From CAVSKL01 sp963728475 [NCBI: Candidatus Eiseniibacteriota bacterium] (GTDB taxonomy: Bacteria; Eisenbacteria; RBG-16-71-46; JABDJR01), in the NCBI GenBank assembly GCA_963728475.1, contig CAVSKL010000002.1:496001-560000 (forward strand): DNA of 64,000 bases, read 5' to 3'. A program made the position numbers and the translations under genes. Position 1 is the stretch's first letter. Each line of letters begins with the position of its first letter. Positions 49,940 to 57,944 of the stretch are shown piece after piece. The notes under the pieces are model-generated. The model worked only from the letters and a program-made list of their open reading frames with translations, searched no databases and was not told where the DNA came from.

Positions 49940-51853
49940 ATGCCCAAGGTCACCGTGCTGCTCGCTGACGGGAAGAAGGAACTCGACCTGGCCGAGGACG
50001 CCACCTATGGCGACGCCCTCCGGGCGGCGGGGGCCTCCGCCGACGCCTACGCGGTGAAGTCGGACGGCCGGCTGACCGGCCTCTACGAACGGGCGGCGGC
50101 GGGGGCCGAGGTGCTCCCGGTGGGCTTCGACGACGCCGACGCCCGGGACCTCTACCGCCACAGCTCCGCCCACATCATGGCCTCGGCGGTGGAGGAGCTC
50201 TTCCCCGGGACCAAGTACGCCATCGGTCCCGCCATCGAGGACGGTTTCTTCTACGACTTCGAGACCGAGCGCCCCTTCACCGAGGACGATCTCCGCCGCA
50301 TCGAGGACAAGATGCGCGAGATCGTCGACCGGGACCTGGCCTTCACCAAGACCATGGTGGACAAGGCCGAGGCGATCCACGACTTCGAGGAGCGGGGCGA
50401 CCGGTTCAAGGTGGAGATCCTGCACGGTATCGCCGATCCCCGGGTCTCCATCTACCGGCACGGCGACTTCGTGGACCTCTGCACCGGGCCCCACCTTCCC
50501 TCGACCGGAAGGCTCCATGCGTTCAAGCTCCTGTCGGTGGCCGGATCCTACTGGCGCGGCGACTCCGACCGCGACCGGCTGCAGCGCATCTATGGGACCT
50601 CCTGGTACACCCAGGACCAGCTCGACGCCTATCTCCACCGGCTGGAGGAGGCCAAGCGGCGCGACCACCGCAAGCTGGGAAAGGAACTGGACCTCTTCTC
50701 CCTCCACGAGGACGTGGGGGGCGGCCTGGTGTTCTGGCATCCCCGGGGGGGCCGGGTGCGCAAGGTCATCGAGGACTTCTGGCGGGAGCGGCACCTGGCC
50801 AGCGGGTACGAGATCGTCTACTCGCCCCACGTGGGGCGCGCCGGCCTGTGGGAAACCTCGGGCCACCTGGGCTTCTACCGGGAATCCATGTACCCGCCGA
50901 TGGAAATGGACGACCTGGAGTTCTACGTGAAGCCCATGAACTGCCCCTTCCACATCAAGATGTACCAGAACTCGCTCCACTCCTACCGCGAGCTGCCCAT
51001 GCGCTGGGCGGAACTCGGCACCGTCTATCGTTACGAGCTGCCGGGGGTCCTGCACGGGCTGATGCGGGTGCGCGGGTTCACCCAGGACGACGCCCACCTG
51101 TTCGTGCGCCCGGACCAGATGGAGGCGGAGATCGAGCGGGTCCTGGCGTTCTGCCTGGACATGCTGCGGGCGTTCGGGTTCAGCGAGTTCGACCTCTACC
51201 TGTCCACCCGGCCCGAGAAGGCGGTGGGGGAGCCCGAGCAATGGGAAGCGGCGGAGGCCGCGCTGCGCAAGGCCCTGGTCGCCACCGGGCTTCCCTTCGA
51301 CGTGGACGAGGGGGGCGGCGCCTTCTACGGCCCCAAGATCGACATCAAGATCAACGACGCCATCGGCCGGGCCTGGCAGTGCAGCACCATCCAGTTCGAC
51401 TTCAACGAGCCCGCCCGGTTCGACATGAGCTACATCGGGGACGACGGGGACAAGCATCGCCCCTACATGATCCACCGGGCGCTCCTGGGCTCGCTGGAGC
51501 GGTTCTTCGGTATCCTCATCGAGCACTACGCAGGGCTCTTCCCGCTGTGGCTGGCCCCCACCCAGGTCCGGATCCTCCCCATCAGCCCCCAGAATCTGGA
51601 GTACGCCGAGAGCGTCCGGGCGGAGCTGGCGGGGAAGGGGGTCCGGGTCGAGGTGGACGAGCGCAACGAGAAGATCGGGGCCAAGATCCGGGACGCGGAG
51701 ATGCTCAAGGTGCCCTATATGCTGGTGGTGGGGCGGCGGGACCAGGAGGCGGGCAAGGTCTCGGTCCGGCGGCACGGGGGGGAGGATCTGGGGGCGATGG
51801 AGCGTCCCGCCTTCCTCGAGAAAGTTCTTGCCGAAGTCGAGGCCCGTCAATAA
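49940..51853 (+). CDS. thrS: Threonyl-tRNA synthetase
   Basis: 637 residues. N-terminal TGS domain (residues ~1-65), the HxxxH editing domain (RHSSAHIMASAVEELFPG), a class II core with MNCPFHIKMY, FTQDDAHLF and YMIHRALLGSLERFF carrying the zinc ligands Cys, His and His, and the C-terminal anticodon-binding domain (RILPISPQNLEYAESV). Attaches threonine to tRNA-Thr in the cytoplasm. AAGGAGAGGTGA precedes the ATG. First gene of the classical thrS-infC-rpmI-rplT-pheS-pheT cluster. Confidence 0.97.
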   Translation: MPKVTVLLADGKKELDLAEDATYGDALRAAGASADAYAVKSDGRLTGLYERAAAGAEVLPVGFDDADARDLYRHSSAHIMASAVEELFPGTKYAIGPAIEDGFFYDFETERPFTEDDLRRIEDKMREIVDRDLAFTKTMVDKAEAIHDFEERGDRFKVEILHGIADPRVSIYRHGDFVDLCTGPHLPSTGRLHAFKLLSVAGSYWRGDSDRDRLQRIYGTSWYTQDQLDAYLHRLEEAKRRDHRKLGKELDLFSLHEDVGGGLVFWHPRGGRVRKVIEDFWRERHLASGYEIVYSPHVGRAGLWETSGHLGFYRESMYPPMEMDDLEFYVKPMNCPFHIKMYQNSLHSYRELPMRWAELGTVYRYELPGVLHGLMRVRGFTQDDAHLFVRPDQMEAEIERVLAFCLDMLRAFGFSEFDLYLSTRPEKAVGEPEQWEAAEAALRKALVATGLPFDVDEGGGAFYGPKIDIKINDAIGRAWQCSTIQFDFNEPARFDMSYIGDDGDKHRPYMIHRALLGSLERFFGILIEHYAGLFPLWLAPTQVRILPISPQNLEYAESVRAELAGKGVRVEVDERNEKIGAKIRDAEMLKVPYMLVVGRRDQEAGKVSVRRHGGEDLGAMERPAFLEKVLAEVEARQ

Positions 51854-51856
51854 GAT
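51828..51856 (+). promoter_or_regulatory. Promoter of the infC operon overlapping the thrS stop codon
   Basis: TTGCCG (51828-51833), 17-nt spacer, TAAGAT (51851-51856). The -10 box contains the thrS TAA stop. Transcription from here gives infC its own leader of about 350 nt. Confidence 0.55.
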
Positions 51857-52213
51857 TACGGGTTCGCGCAAGTAGAAGCGCCAGCTTCTCTCCCGGCGGC
51901 GGGTCCGGCTTTGCGGACCGCCGGCCGGCCGGGTTCCTCCCACGGGAGGGCGCTCACGATCTCGCAGGAGGCGCCGCCGGGACCCCGGGTCCCCGGGCGG
52001 GCCGTTTCCGGGGGCGTTGCCCCCGGCGGGCGCGGGGGAGAGCCCCGCTCCCGGCGGCGGAATCGTAGGCGGAGCCGGCGCTTGGCGCGGCTCCGCCTTT
52101 TTCGTTTGTGGGGGCGGAGGGGGGCGGGGAACCGCCCCGGGACCATTCCGGGTGGGGCGGAGCGGGCGTACCGGCCGCCTCCCGGCCCGGGAGTCGCACA
52201 GGAGGATCGGATA
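51857..52213 (+). promoter_or_regulatory. Structured 5' leader of infC-rpmI-rplT
   Basis: A 357-nt non-coding leader with a series of hairpins: AGAAGC/GCTTCT (51874-51889), GGTCCG/CGGACC (51902-51919), an intrinsic terminator (52068-52102), and GGGGCGG-GGAA-CCGCCCC (52121-52138). AGGAGG at 52200-52205 sets the infC start. Such layouts in other bacteria control IF3/L35/L20 expression by L20 binding or attenuation. Here the regulator is inferred only from position. Confidence 0.6.
52068..52102 (+). terminator. Intrinsic terminator/attenuator in the infC leader
   Basis: Stem GGCGGAGCC (52068-52076) and GGCTCCGCC (52089-52097), 9 bp perfect, 12-nt loop, then five T (52098-52102). It is 112 nt before the infC start, the textbook position for transcription attenuation. 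Confidence 0.75.
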
Positions 52214-52780
52214 ATAGCAAAGAAAGAAGATCAGGTACGGGTGAACGAGCGGATTCGGATCCCCAACGTCCGCGTGGTGGACGAGGAGGGGAACCAGGTC
52301 GGGGTGATGTCCTCGTACGAGGCCCTCAAACTGGCTCGCGAGCACGGGCTCGACCTGGTGGAGGTGTCGCCGAACGCGTCGCCGCCCGTCTGCCGGATCA
52401 TGGACTTCGGAAAGCACAAGTACGAGCTGGCCAAGAAGTCGGCCAAGGCCCGGAAGGCCCAGCACCGGATCCAGGTCAAGGAAGTCAAGTTCCGACCCAA
52501 GATCGACGACCACGATTTCGATTTCAAGGTCGGCCACGCGCGCGCGTTCCTGGACGAGCGGAACAAGGTGAAGTTCACGGTCATGTTCCGGGGCCGGGAA
52601 ATGGCCCACTCGGAGCTGGGCCGGGAACTTCTGCTCCGGGCCGCGCACGACCTCGAAGACATCGGGACGGTGGAGAGCACTCCGCGCATGGAGGGCTACA
52701 CCATGACGATGTACATGATCCCGAGACGGGACAAGGGGCGCGACGGGAAGCCGGCGGGCCCCGGAGAAGAAGAAGCCTGA
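52214..52780 (+). CDS. infC: Translation initiation factor IF-3
   Basis: 188 residues. [17 protein letters not shown] and [34 protein letters not shown] (the PPVCRIMD core) form the N-domain and linker; [19 protein letters not shown] and [13 protein letters not shown] the C-domain. The frame has no ATG/GTG near a Shine-Dalgarno: AGGAGG (52200-52205) stands 8 nt before an ATA codon at 52214 (another ATA at 52211). infC classically uses rare start codons (AUU), which IF3 itself discriminates against, so AUA is the likely start. A GTG at 52241 lacks a ribosome binding site and would trim the N-terminus. Confidence 0.9.
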   Translation: MAKKEDQVRVNERIRIPNVRVVDEEGNQVGVMSSYEALKLAREHGLDLVEVSPNASPPVCRIMDFGKHKYELAKKSAKARKAQHRIQVKEVKFRPKIDDHDFDFKVGHARAFLDERNKVKFTVMFRGREMAHSELGRELLLRAAHDLEDIGTVESTPRMEGYTMTMYMIPRRDKGRDGKPAGPGEEEA

Positions 52781-52815
52781 CCGCCGGGGCCGCGGGCCCG
52801 GACGGGGAGACAACG

Positions 52816-53013
52816 ATGCCGAAGATGAAGACGAATCGAGGCGCGGCCAAGCGCTTCAAGATGACGGCCTCGGGTCGCATCAAGCGACACAAGGCCTTCC
52901 ACAGCCACATCCTGACCAAGAAGGACACCAAGCGTAAGCGCAACCTGCGCCAGGGCGTCATGGTGGACCCCGCGGACGAGGACCGGATCAAGAGGATGCT
53001 GCCCAACGGCTAG
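52816..53013 (+). CDS. rpmI: 50S ribosomal protein L35
   Basis: 65 residues, highly basic. [20 protein letters not shown] and KRNLRQG are conserved in L35. Lies between infC and rplT as in most bacteria. Ribosome binding site GGGAG upstream. Confidence 0.97.
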   Translation: MPKMKTNRGAAKRFKMTASGRIKRHKAFHSHILTKKDTKRKRNLRQGVMVDPADEDRIKRMLPNG

Positions 53014-53098
53014 CCGGGGGCCGGGCCCTTCGCGCCCCTCGCCCCTCGCCCTCCGTCGAAACCGTCCGAGCAGTCCGTAAGGGCAGAAGGAGAACGAC

Positions 53099-53458
53099 AT
53101 GCCACGCGCACGTGGAGTAGTGCCGGGACGCGCCCGGCGCAAGAAGGTGTTGGCCGCCGCCAAGGGAAACTTCAGCGGCCGGTCGCGTCTGTTCAAGAGC
53201 GCGAACGAGACCGTCCTGCGAGGCCTCCAGTTCGCCTACGAGCACCGGAAGCGCAAGAAGCGCGATTTCCGGCGCCTGTGGATCGCCCGCATCAACGCCG
53301 CCGCCCGGGAGAACGGGCTGTCCTACAGCGTGTTCATCAACGGCCTCAAGCGGGCCAACGTGTCCATCGACCGCAAGGTGCTGGCCGAGCTCGCGGTGCG
53401 GGACACCGAGGCGTTCAAGGAGCTGGCCGCGGTGGCCCGGGAGGCGGCGAGCGCGTAG
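53099..53458 (+). CDS. rplT: 50S ribosomal protein L20
   Basis: 119 residues. MPRARGVVPGRARRKKVLAAAKGN and RDFRRLWIARINAAARENG are L20 signatures. In E. coli and B. subtilis L20 represses its own operon by binding the leader; the leader before infC is a candidate site here. AGAAGGAG lies upstream of the ATG. pheS starts 3 nt after its stop. Confidence 0.97.
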   Translation: MPRARGVVPGRARRKKVLAAAKGNFSGRSRLFKSANETVLRGLQFAYEHRKRKKRDFRRLWIARINAAARENGLSYSVFINGLKRANVSIDRKVLAELAVRDTEAFKELAAVAREAASA

Positions 53459-53460
53459 CC

Positions 53461-54483
53461 GTGTCCGACGCCACCGACGTCCTCAGCGAGGTCGCGCGCA
53501 TCCGTGACCAGGGGGTCCGCGACATCCGGGGCGCCGCCGACGCGGGCGCCCTGGAAGCGGCGCGGGTGAAGCACCTGGCCCGCAAGGCCCCCCTGAACGG
53601 GATCCTGCGGGGACTGAAGGACCTCCCTGCCGCCGAACGGGGCGGGGTCGGAGCCGCCGCCAACGCCGCCCGCCGCGCGCTGGAGGAGGCGGTGGCCGCC
53701 CGGGAGCGCGATCTGGCCGCCGCCGGCCGGGAGCCCGGCCTCGATCCCACCCTCCCCGGCGTCCGGCCTCCGGTGGGCCGCTCCCACCTCATCACCCAGG
53801 TGGAGGAGCGGGTGCTGGAGATCTTCCGCGGCATGGGGTTCTCGGTGGCGCGGGGCCCCGACGTGGAGGACGACTACCACAACTTCCAGGCCCTGAACTT
53901 TCCGCCCGGGCATCCCGCCCGCGAGACCCAGGACACCTTCTTCATCGACGAGGACACGGTGCTGCGCACCCACACCTCGCCGGTGCAGATCCGGGTGATG
54001 GAATCGACGCCGCCGCCCATCCGCAAGGTGTTCCCGGGGCGGGTGTACCGCCGCGAGACCCAGGACGCCACCCACGCCTCGGAGTTCCACCAGGTGGAGG
54101 TCCTCTACGTGGACCGCGCAGTGGCCATGCCCGACCTCAAGGGCACCCTCTCGCGGTTCGCCCGCTCCATGTTCGGCGAGCACCTCGACGTCCGCTTCCG
54201 CCCCTCCTACTTCCCGTTCGTGGAACCGGGGGCGGAGCTGGACATCACCTGCTTCCAGTGCCTGGGATCCGGCTGCCGGCTCTGCCGGCACAGCGGCTGG
54301 ATCGAGATCCTGGGCGCGGGCATGGTGCATCCGCAGGTGCTTCGCAACGTGGGCTACGACCCCGAAGAGGTCTCCGGCTACGCGGCGGGCATGGGGGTGG
54401 AGCGCATCGCCATGCTGCGCCACGGCGTGCCCGACGTCCGCCTGCTCCTCGAGAACGACCTTCGTTTCCTGACCCAGTTCTGA
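53461..54483 (+). CDS. pheS: Phenylalanyl-tRNA synthetase alpha subunit
   Basis: 340 residues, GTG start 3 nt after the rplT stop. GRSHLITQVEERVLEIFRGMGF opens the class II core; PDVEDDYHNFQALNFPPGHPAR (starting ~residue 140), RTHTSPVQIRVM and FRPSYFPFVEPGAELDI are the catalytic motifs. The GMGVERIAMLRHGVPD motif 3 ends the domain. Works as an alpha2-beta2 tetramer with PheT. A proximal Shine-Dalgarno is not evident, consistent with coupling to rplT. Confidence 0.96.
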   Translation: MSDATDVLSEVARIRDQGVRDIRGAADAGALEAARVKHLARKAPLNGILRGLKDLPAAERGGVGAAANAARRALEEAVAARERDLAAAGREPGLDPTLPGVRPPVGRSHLITQVEERVLEIFRGMGFSVARGPDVEDDYHNFQALNFPPGHPARETQDTFFIDEDTVLRTHTSPVQIRVMESTPPPIRKVFPGRVYRRETQDATHASEFHQVEVLYVDRAVAMPDLKGTLSRFARSMFGEHLDVRFRPSYFPFVEPGAELDITCFQCLGSGCRLCRHSGWIEILGAGMVHPQVLRNVGYDPEEVSGYAAGMGVERIAMLRHGVPDVRLLLENDLRFLTQF

Positions 54484-54534
54484 CCGCGAGCGGGAGGCCG
54501 GGCCCGCACTCCGGCGTCCCGCAGGGAGAACGAC

Positions 54535-56940
54535 GTGCGCTTCAGCCTGAACTGGATTCGCGACTACGTGGACGTGGAGGAGGACCCCGCGGTCCTCGCC
54601 CATCGCCTCACCATGGCCGGCCTCCCGGTGGACCGGGTGGAACGGCCGGCCCCGCTGCCCGCGAGCGTGGTGGTGGGGAAGGTGCTGGAGGTGCGCCGCC
54701 ACCCCAACGCCGACCGCCTCTCGCTCTGCCGGGTGGACGCGGGGAACGGCGAGACGGTGGAGGTGGTGTGCGGCGCCCCCAACGTGCGCGAGGGGATGTT
54801 CAGCCCCCTGGCCCGGGTGGGCACCACCCTCCCCAACGGCATGACCCTGACCCGGGCCAAGATCCGGGGCGAGGTCTCGGAGGGGATGCTGTGCTCGGCG
54901 GTCGAGCTGGGCGTGGGCGAGGACAAGGCCGGCATCATGGAGCTGGGGCCGGCCGAGCCCGGCACCCCGGTCTCCCGCGTGCTGGGGACGGGGGACGTGG
55001 TGCTGGAGATCGACGTCCCCTCCAACCGCGGCGATTGCCTGAGCCACGTGGGGCTGGCCCGGGAGATCGCCGCGCTCACCGGCGGCTCCCTGCGTCCGCC
55101 CGAGGCCTCGGTGAAGGAAGCCGGCGCCCCGGTCGAAGGCGTGTTCTCGGTGGAGGTGGAGGACGCCGCCGATTGCCCGCGCTTCACCGCCCACCTGGTG
55201 CGCGGGGTCAGAATCGCCCCCTCTCCGGCCTGGCTGGTGAAGCGGCTGGAAGCGGTGGGACAGCGCGCGATCAACAACGTGGTCGACGTCACCAACTTCG
55301 TGATGCTGGAGCTGGGGCAGCCGCTCCATGCCTACGACCTGGCCCGGCTCGCCACCGGGCGGATCCTGGTCCGCCGCGCCCGCGCCGGGGAGACCCTCAC
55401 CACCCTCGACGGGGTGGACCGCCGGCTCGAGGCCGGCGTGCTGGTGATCACCGACGGGGACCGCCCCATCGGGGCCGCCGGGGTCATGGGCGGGGCCGGC
55501 ACCGAGGTCCACGATGGCACCACCGAGGTGCTGCTGGAGGCGGCGTGGTTCAAGCCGCAGCGGGTGCTGCGGGGATCGCGGGCGCTCCGCCTCGACACCG
55601 AGGCCGCCATCCGGTTCCGCCGCGGGGTGGATCCGGCGGGGGTCGCCGGCGCCGCCCGGCGCGCGGCCATGCTCCTGGCCAAGGTGTCGGGAGGGACGGT
55701 GGCTCCGGGGATGGTGGAGGCGGTGGACGCCGCCTTCCTGGAACCGGCCCGGGTCTCGCTCCGTCCGGCCAAGGTGGGGGAGACGCTGGGCGAGGCCGTC
55801 GACCCCGACGAGGTCGCCGGCCGGCTGGTGTCGCTCGGGTTCCGGTGCGAGCGCGAGGACGAGCCGTGGACGGTGACCGTGCCCACCTGGCGGCGCGACG
55901 TGCTGGAGGAGTGCGACCTGGTGGAGGAGGTGGCCCGCCACCGCGGCTACGACGCGATCGGATCCCGGATGGCCAACGTGAGCGGGGTGGACGCGCCGGT
56001 GCAGCCGGAGGAGGTGCGCCGCCGGCGGGTGGGGGAGTTGCTGCGCGGGCTCGGCTTCCACGAGGCGATCACCCCCGTGCTCACCCGGCGCGAGGCGGCG
56101 GGGGAGGTGGGGATCGACCCCGAGACCGCCGGAGCCGCGTTCGTCCCCCTGGACGAGGCCTTCAGCAGCGAGGCCGAGGGACTCCGGGTGAGCCTGGTGC
56201 CGTCGCTCCTCGACGCCGCCGCCCGCAACCTGCGCCACGGCACCCCCGAGGTGGCGCTCTACGAGCTGGGCAAGACGTTCGACCGGCGCTCCGGCGGCAA
56301 GCTTCCGGTGGAGACCGAATGGGTGGGGCTGGTGGCGGTGGGGGGAGGATTCGCGCCCTCGCGGGAGCGCGCCCGCCGCTCGCTCGATTTCCTGGAGTTC
56401 AAGGGTTTCGTGGAGGCGCTTCTTGCCTCGCATCAAATTGACTCGCCCCGGTGGCGGCCTTATGATCGCCTGGATTTGGCGCCGGCCGGCTCGATCGGAG
56501 CCTGGGAGGGCGAGCGGGATCTGGGTTTCGTGTGGGAAGCGCCGGAGGCGGTGCGCGAGCGACGGGACCTCGGGCGGCCGGTATTCGCCGCCCAGATCCG
56601 GCTCGACGCCCTTCCCCCGGAAGAGGGGGCGCCCCGGACCTTCCGGGAACTCGCGCGGTTTCCCGCGGTGCGGCGCGACCTGGCCCTGGTGGTTCCCGAC
56701 GGCACCGCCCAGGCCCAAGTCCGTGAGTGGATTCGCGAGGACGCGGGGGAGCACCTCGCCGGACTCGAGCTCTTCGATCATTACCGGGGCAGGCACATCC
56801 CGGCCGGGCACGTGGGGCTGGGATTCAGCCTCACCTTCCGGGCTGTGGACCGCACCCTGGAGGAAAAGGACGTGGACGCCGCGGTGGACCGGATCGTGAC
56901 CGGCCTGCGGCGCCGGAACATCGTACGCCGGGAGGGATGA
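54535..56940 (+). CDS. pheT: Phenylalanyl-tRNA synthetase beta subunit
   Basis: 801 residues from a GTG. N-terminal coiled/B1 domain with the tRNA-binding OB fold (VVVGKVLEVRRHPNADRLSLCRVD), B3/B4 editing domains, B5 domains, the catalytic-like core and the C-terminal FDX-ACB domain (RFPAVRRDLALVVPDGTAQAQV). Editing of mischarged Tyr-tRNA-Phe is expected from B3/B4. Bases around 56420-56480 carry AT-rich codons that coincide with a promoter-like element. Confidence 0.96.
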   Translation: MRFSLNWIRDYVDVEEDPAVLAHRLTMAGLPVDRVERPAPLPASVVVGKVLEVRRHPNADRLSLCRVDAGNGETVEVVCGAPNVREGMFSPLARVGTTLPNGMTLTRAKIRGEVSEGMLCSAVELGVGEDKAGIMELGPAEPGTPVSRVLGTGDVVLEIDVPSNRGDCLSHVGLAREIAALTGGSLRPPEASVKEAGAPVEGVFSVEVEDAADCPRFTAHLVRGVRIAPSPAWLVKRLEAVGQRAINNVVDVTNFVMLELGQPLHAYDLARLATGRILVRRARAGETLTTLDGVDRRLEAGVLVITDGDRPIGAAGVMGGAGTEVHDGTTEVLLEAAWFKPQRVLRGSRALRLDTEAAIRFRRGVDPAGVAGAARRAAMLLAKVSGGTVAPGMVEAVDAAFLEPARVSLRPAKVGETLGEAVDPDEVAGRLVSLGFRCEREDEPWTVTVPTWRRDVLEECDLVEEVARHRGYDAIGSRMANVSGVDAPVQPEEVRRRRVGELLRGLGFHEAITPVLTRREAAGEVGIDPETAGAAFVPLDEAFSSEAEGLRVSLVPSLLDAAARNLRHGTPEVALYELGKTFDRRSGGKLPVETEWVGLVAVGGGFAPSRERARRSLDFLEFKGFVEALLASHQIDSPRWRPYDRLDLAPAGSIGAWEGERDLGFVWEAPEAVRERRDLGRPVFAAQIRLDALPPEEGAPRTFRELARFPAVRRDLALVVPDGTAQAQVREWIREDAGEHLAGLELFDHYRGRHIPAGHVGLGFSLTFRAVDRTLEEKDVDAAVDRIVTGLRRRNIVRREG
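56438..56466 (+). promoter_or_regulatory. Promoter-like element inside pheT
   Basis: TTGACT (56438-56443), 17-nt spacer, TATGAT (56461-56466). It lies inside the coding region 474 nt before the pheT stop, in a stretch of atypically AT-rich codons. It could drive the downstream coiled-coil and zapA genes. Confidence 0.5.
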
Positions 56941-56968
56941 GCCTTCCGGCCGGAGGGATGAACGAACG

Positions 56969-57283
56969 ATGACCGACATCGAGACCGAGGAGGTCACCGG
57001 CGACGAGCATCTCGCCGCGCTCGAGCGGCTGGAGAAGAAGGTGGAACGGGCGCTGGAGGCGGTGTCCCGGATGCGCGAGGAACGCAACGGGCTGAGGGCG
57101 CGGACCGCGGAGCAGGAGGGTGAGATCCGGCGGCTCACCGGCGAGCTCACCGGCTCCCGGGAGACCGGGGAGGAGATCGCCCGGCTGGAGAGGGAACGCG
57201 ACGAGTTGTTGCGGGACCGGGCCGCCACCGCCCGGCGGATCGAGACGATTCTCGAGCGCCTGGACGGGCTCGGCCTCGAGTGA
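56969..57283 (+). CDS. Small coiled-coil protein, ZapB-like
   Basis: 104 residues. Residues ~15-95 are a continuous heptad-repeat coiled coil rich in Glu/Arg/Leu (LERLEKKVERALEAVSRMRE). No other domain. Genes with this form often precede zapA and are proposed to help cell division, but the ZapB identity is by position and shape only. Not a membrane protein. Confidence 0.75.
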   Translation: MTDIETEEVTGDEHLAALERLEKKVERALEAVSRMREERNGLRARTAEQEGEIRRLTGELTGSRETGEEIARLERERDELLRDRAATARRIETILERLDGLGLE

Positions 57284-57319
57284 TTTCCGGCGCCCGGCGC
57301 CGCCACAGGGGGACCACGC

Positions 57320-57613
57320 ATGGCGAAGACGGTCAACGAGACCTCGGTTCAGATCCGCGGGTCCTCGTACCAGATCCGCACCGATCTCAGCCCGGAGACC
57401 CTGACCCGCATCGCTCACTACGTGGTCGGGAAGATGGACGAGCTGGACCCCAAGGGGACCGCCCCCCCCGCCCGCCTCTCCGTGCTCGCATCGCTCAGCA
57501 TCGCCGGCGAACTCCTCGACGAACAGGAACGTCAGCGCGCGATGCGCGCGGCGGTGAGCGCGCGGTTGACGCGGCTGGAGGAACTGCTGGACTCCGCGCT
57601 CGGCGCGGACTAA
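57320..57613 (+). CDS. zapA: Cell division protein ZapA
   Basis: 97 residues. VQIRGSSYQIRTDLSPETLTRIAHYVVGKMDEL is the ZapA N-terminal fold (starting ~residue 10), with LSVLASLSIAGELLDEQER beginning the C-terminal coiled coil. Promotes FtsZ bundling at the division site. The downstream region carries a candidate structured RNA, recalling the zapA-ssrS (6S RNA) neighbourhood in other bacteria. Confidence 0.9.
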   Translation: MAKTVNETSVQIRGSSYQIRTDLSPETLTRIAHYVVGKMDELDPKGTAPPARLSVLASLSIAGELLDEQERQRAMRAAVSARLTRLEELLDSALGAD

Positions 57614-57751
57614 CATGGTTTGTGAGCGGCGTAATCCGCGGCTCCGTCGCGCGGAAGCGGACGGGCCGGCCGGCGGCGGCGCCGGCGGACGACAACACTG
57701 ACAAGGCTTTGAGCGGCCCGGAAGCCCGCTTCCGGATCGCGGGAAACGGAT

Positions 57752-57780
57752 TTGAAGATTCCCTGCCCTGTCCGTGATGA
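57752..57780 (+). promoter_or_regulatory. Promoter of the candidate RNA after zapA
   Basis: TTGAAG (57752-57757), 17-nt spacer, TGATGA (57775-57780). The predicted start (~57788) coincides with the beginning of the paired 5' end of the RNA. Confidence 0.55.
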
Positions 57781-57787
57781 CTCCAGG

Positions 57788-57906
57788 TATTTTTGAGCCA
57801 ACACCTAAGCTTCGGGAGCTCGAACTCCGGACGGAGTGACGCCCGCGATGGCGGGAGACGCGAACTCCGGAATAGGGCGCCCACCTCTAAGTTTAGGTTC
57901 AAAAAC
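57788..57906 (+). ncRNA. Candidate structured RNA between zapA and ymdB, possibly 6S RNA
   Basis: The ends pair: TTTTTGA (57790-57796) with TCAAAAA (57899-57905), and CCTAAGCTT (57804-57812) with AAGTTTAGG (57889-57897, one G-U pair), leaving a 7-nt bulge. Inside are hairpins ACTCC-GGAC-GGAGT and CCCGC-GATG-GCGGG and a repeated GAACTCCGGA that could pair alternatively. The AT-rich closing stem stands out in this genome. Its own promoter precedes it. Position after zapA and terminal pairing suggest 6S RNA (an RNA polymerase regulator), but at ~119 nt it is shorter than typical 6S and the central bubble is not convincing. A riboswitch for ymdB/folD is an alternative. Confidence 0.6.
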
Positions 57907-57944
57907 CCGAATCACACGGCATCCGGCGGGGAATTTTCTTTTAC

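Noticed and set aside
53323-57336. Minus-strand open frame of 1337 codons opposite pheS-pheT-zapA
   Set aside because: Arises from high GC at third codon positions; composition is Ala/Gly/His/Arg-rich without any motif, and the opposite strand holds clear essential genes.
57788-57906. THF or ZTP riboswitch controlling ymdB/folD
   Set aside because: The conserved core sequences of those riboswitches were not found by eye and the element has paired termini and its own promoter; not fully excluded.
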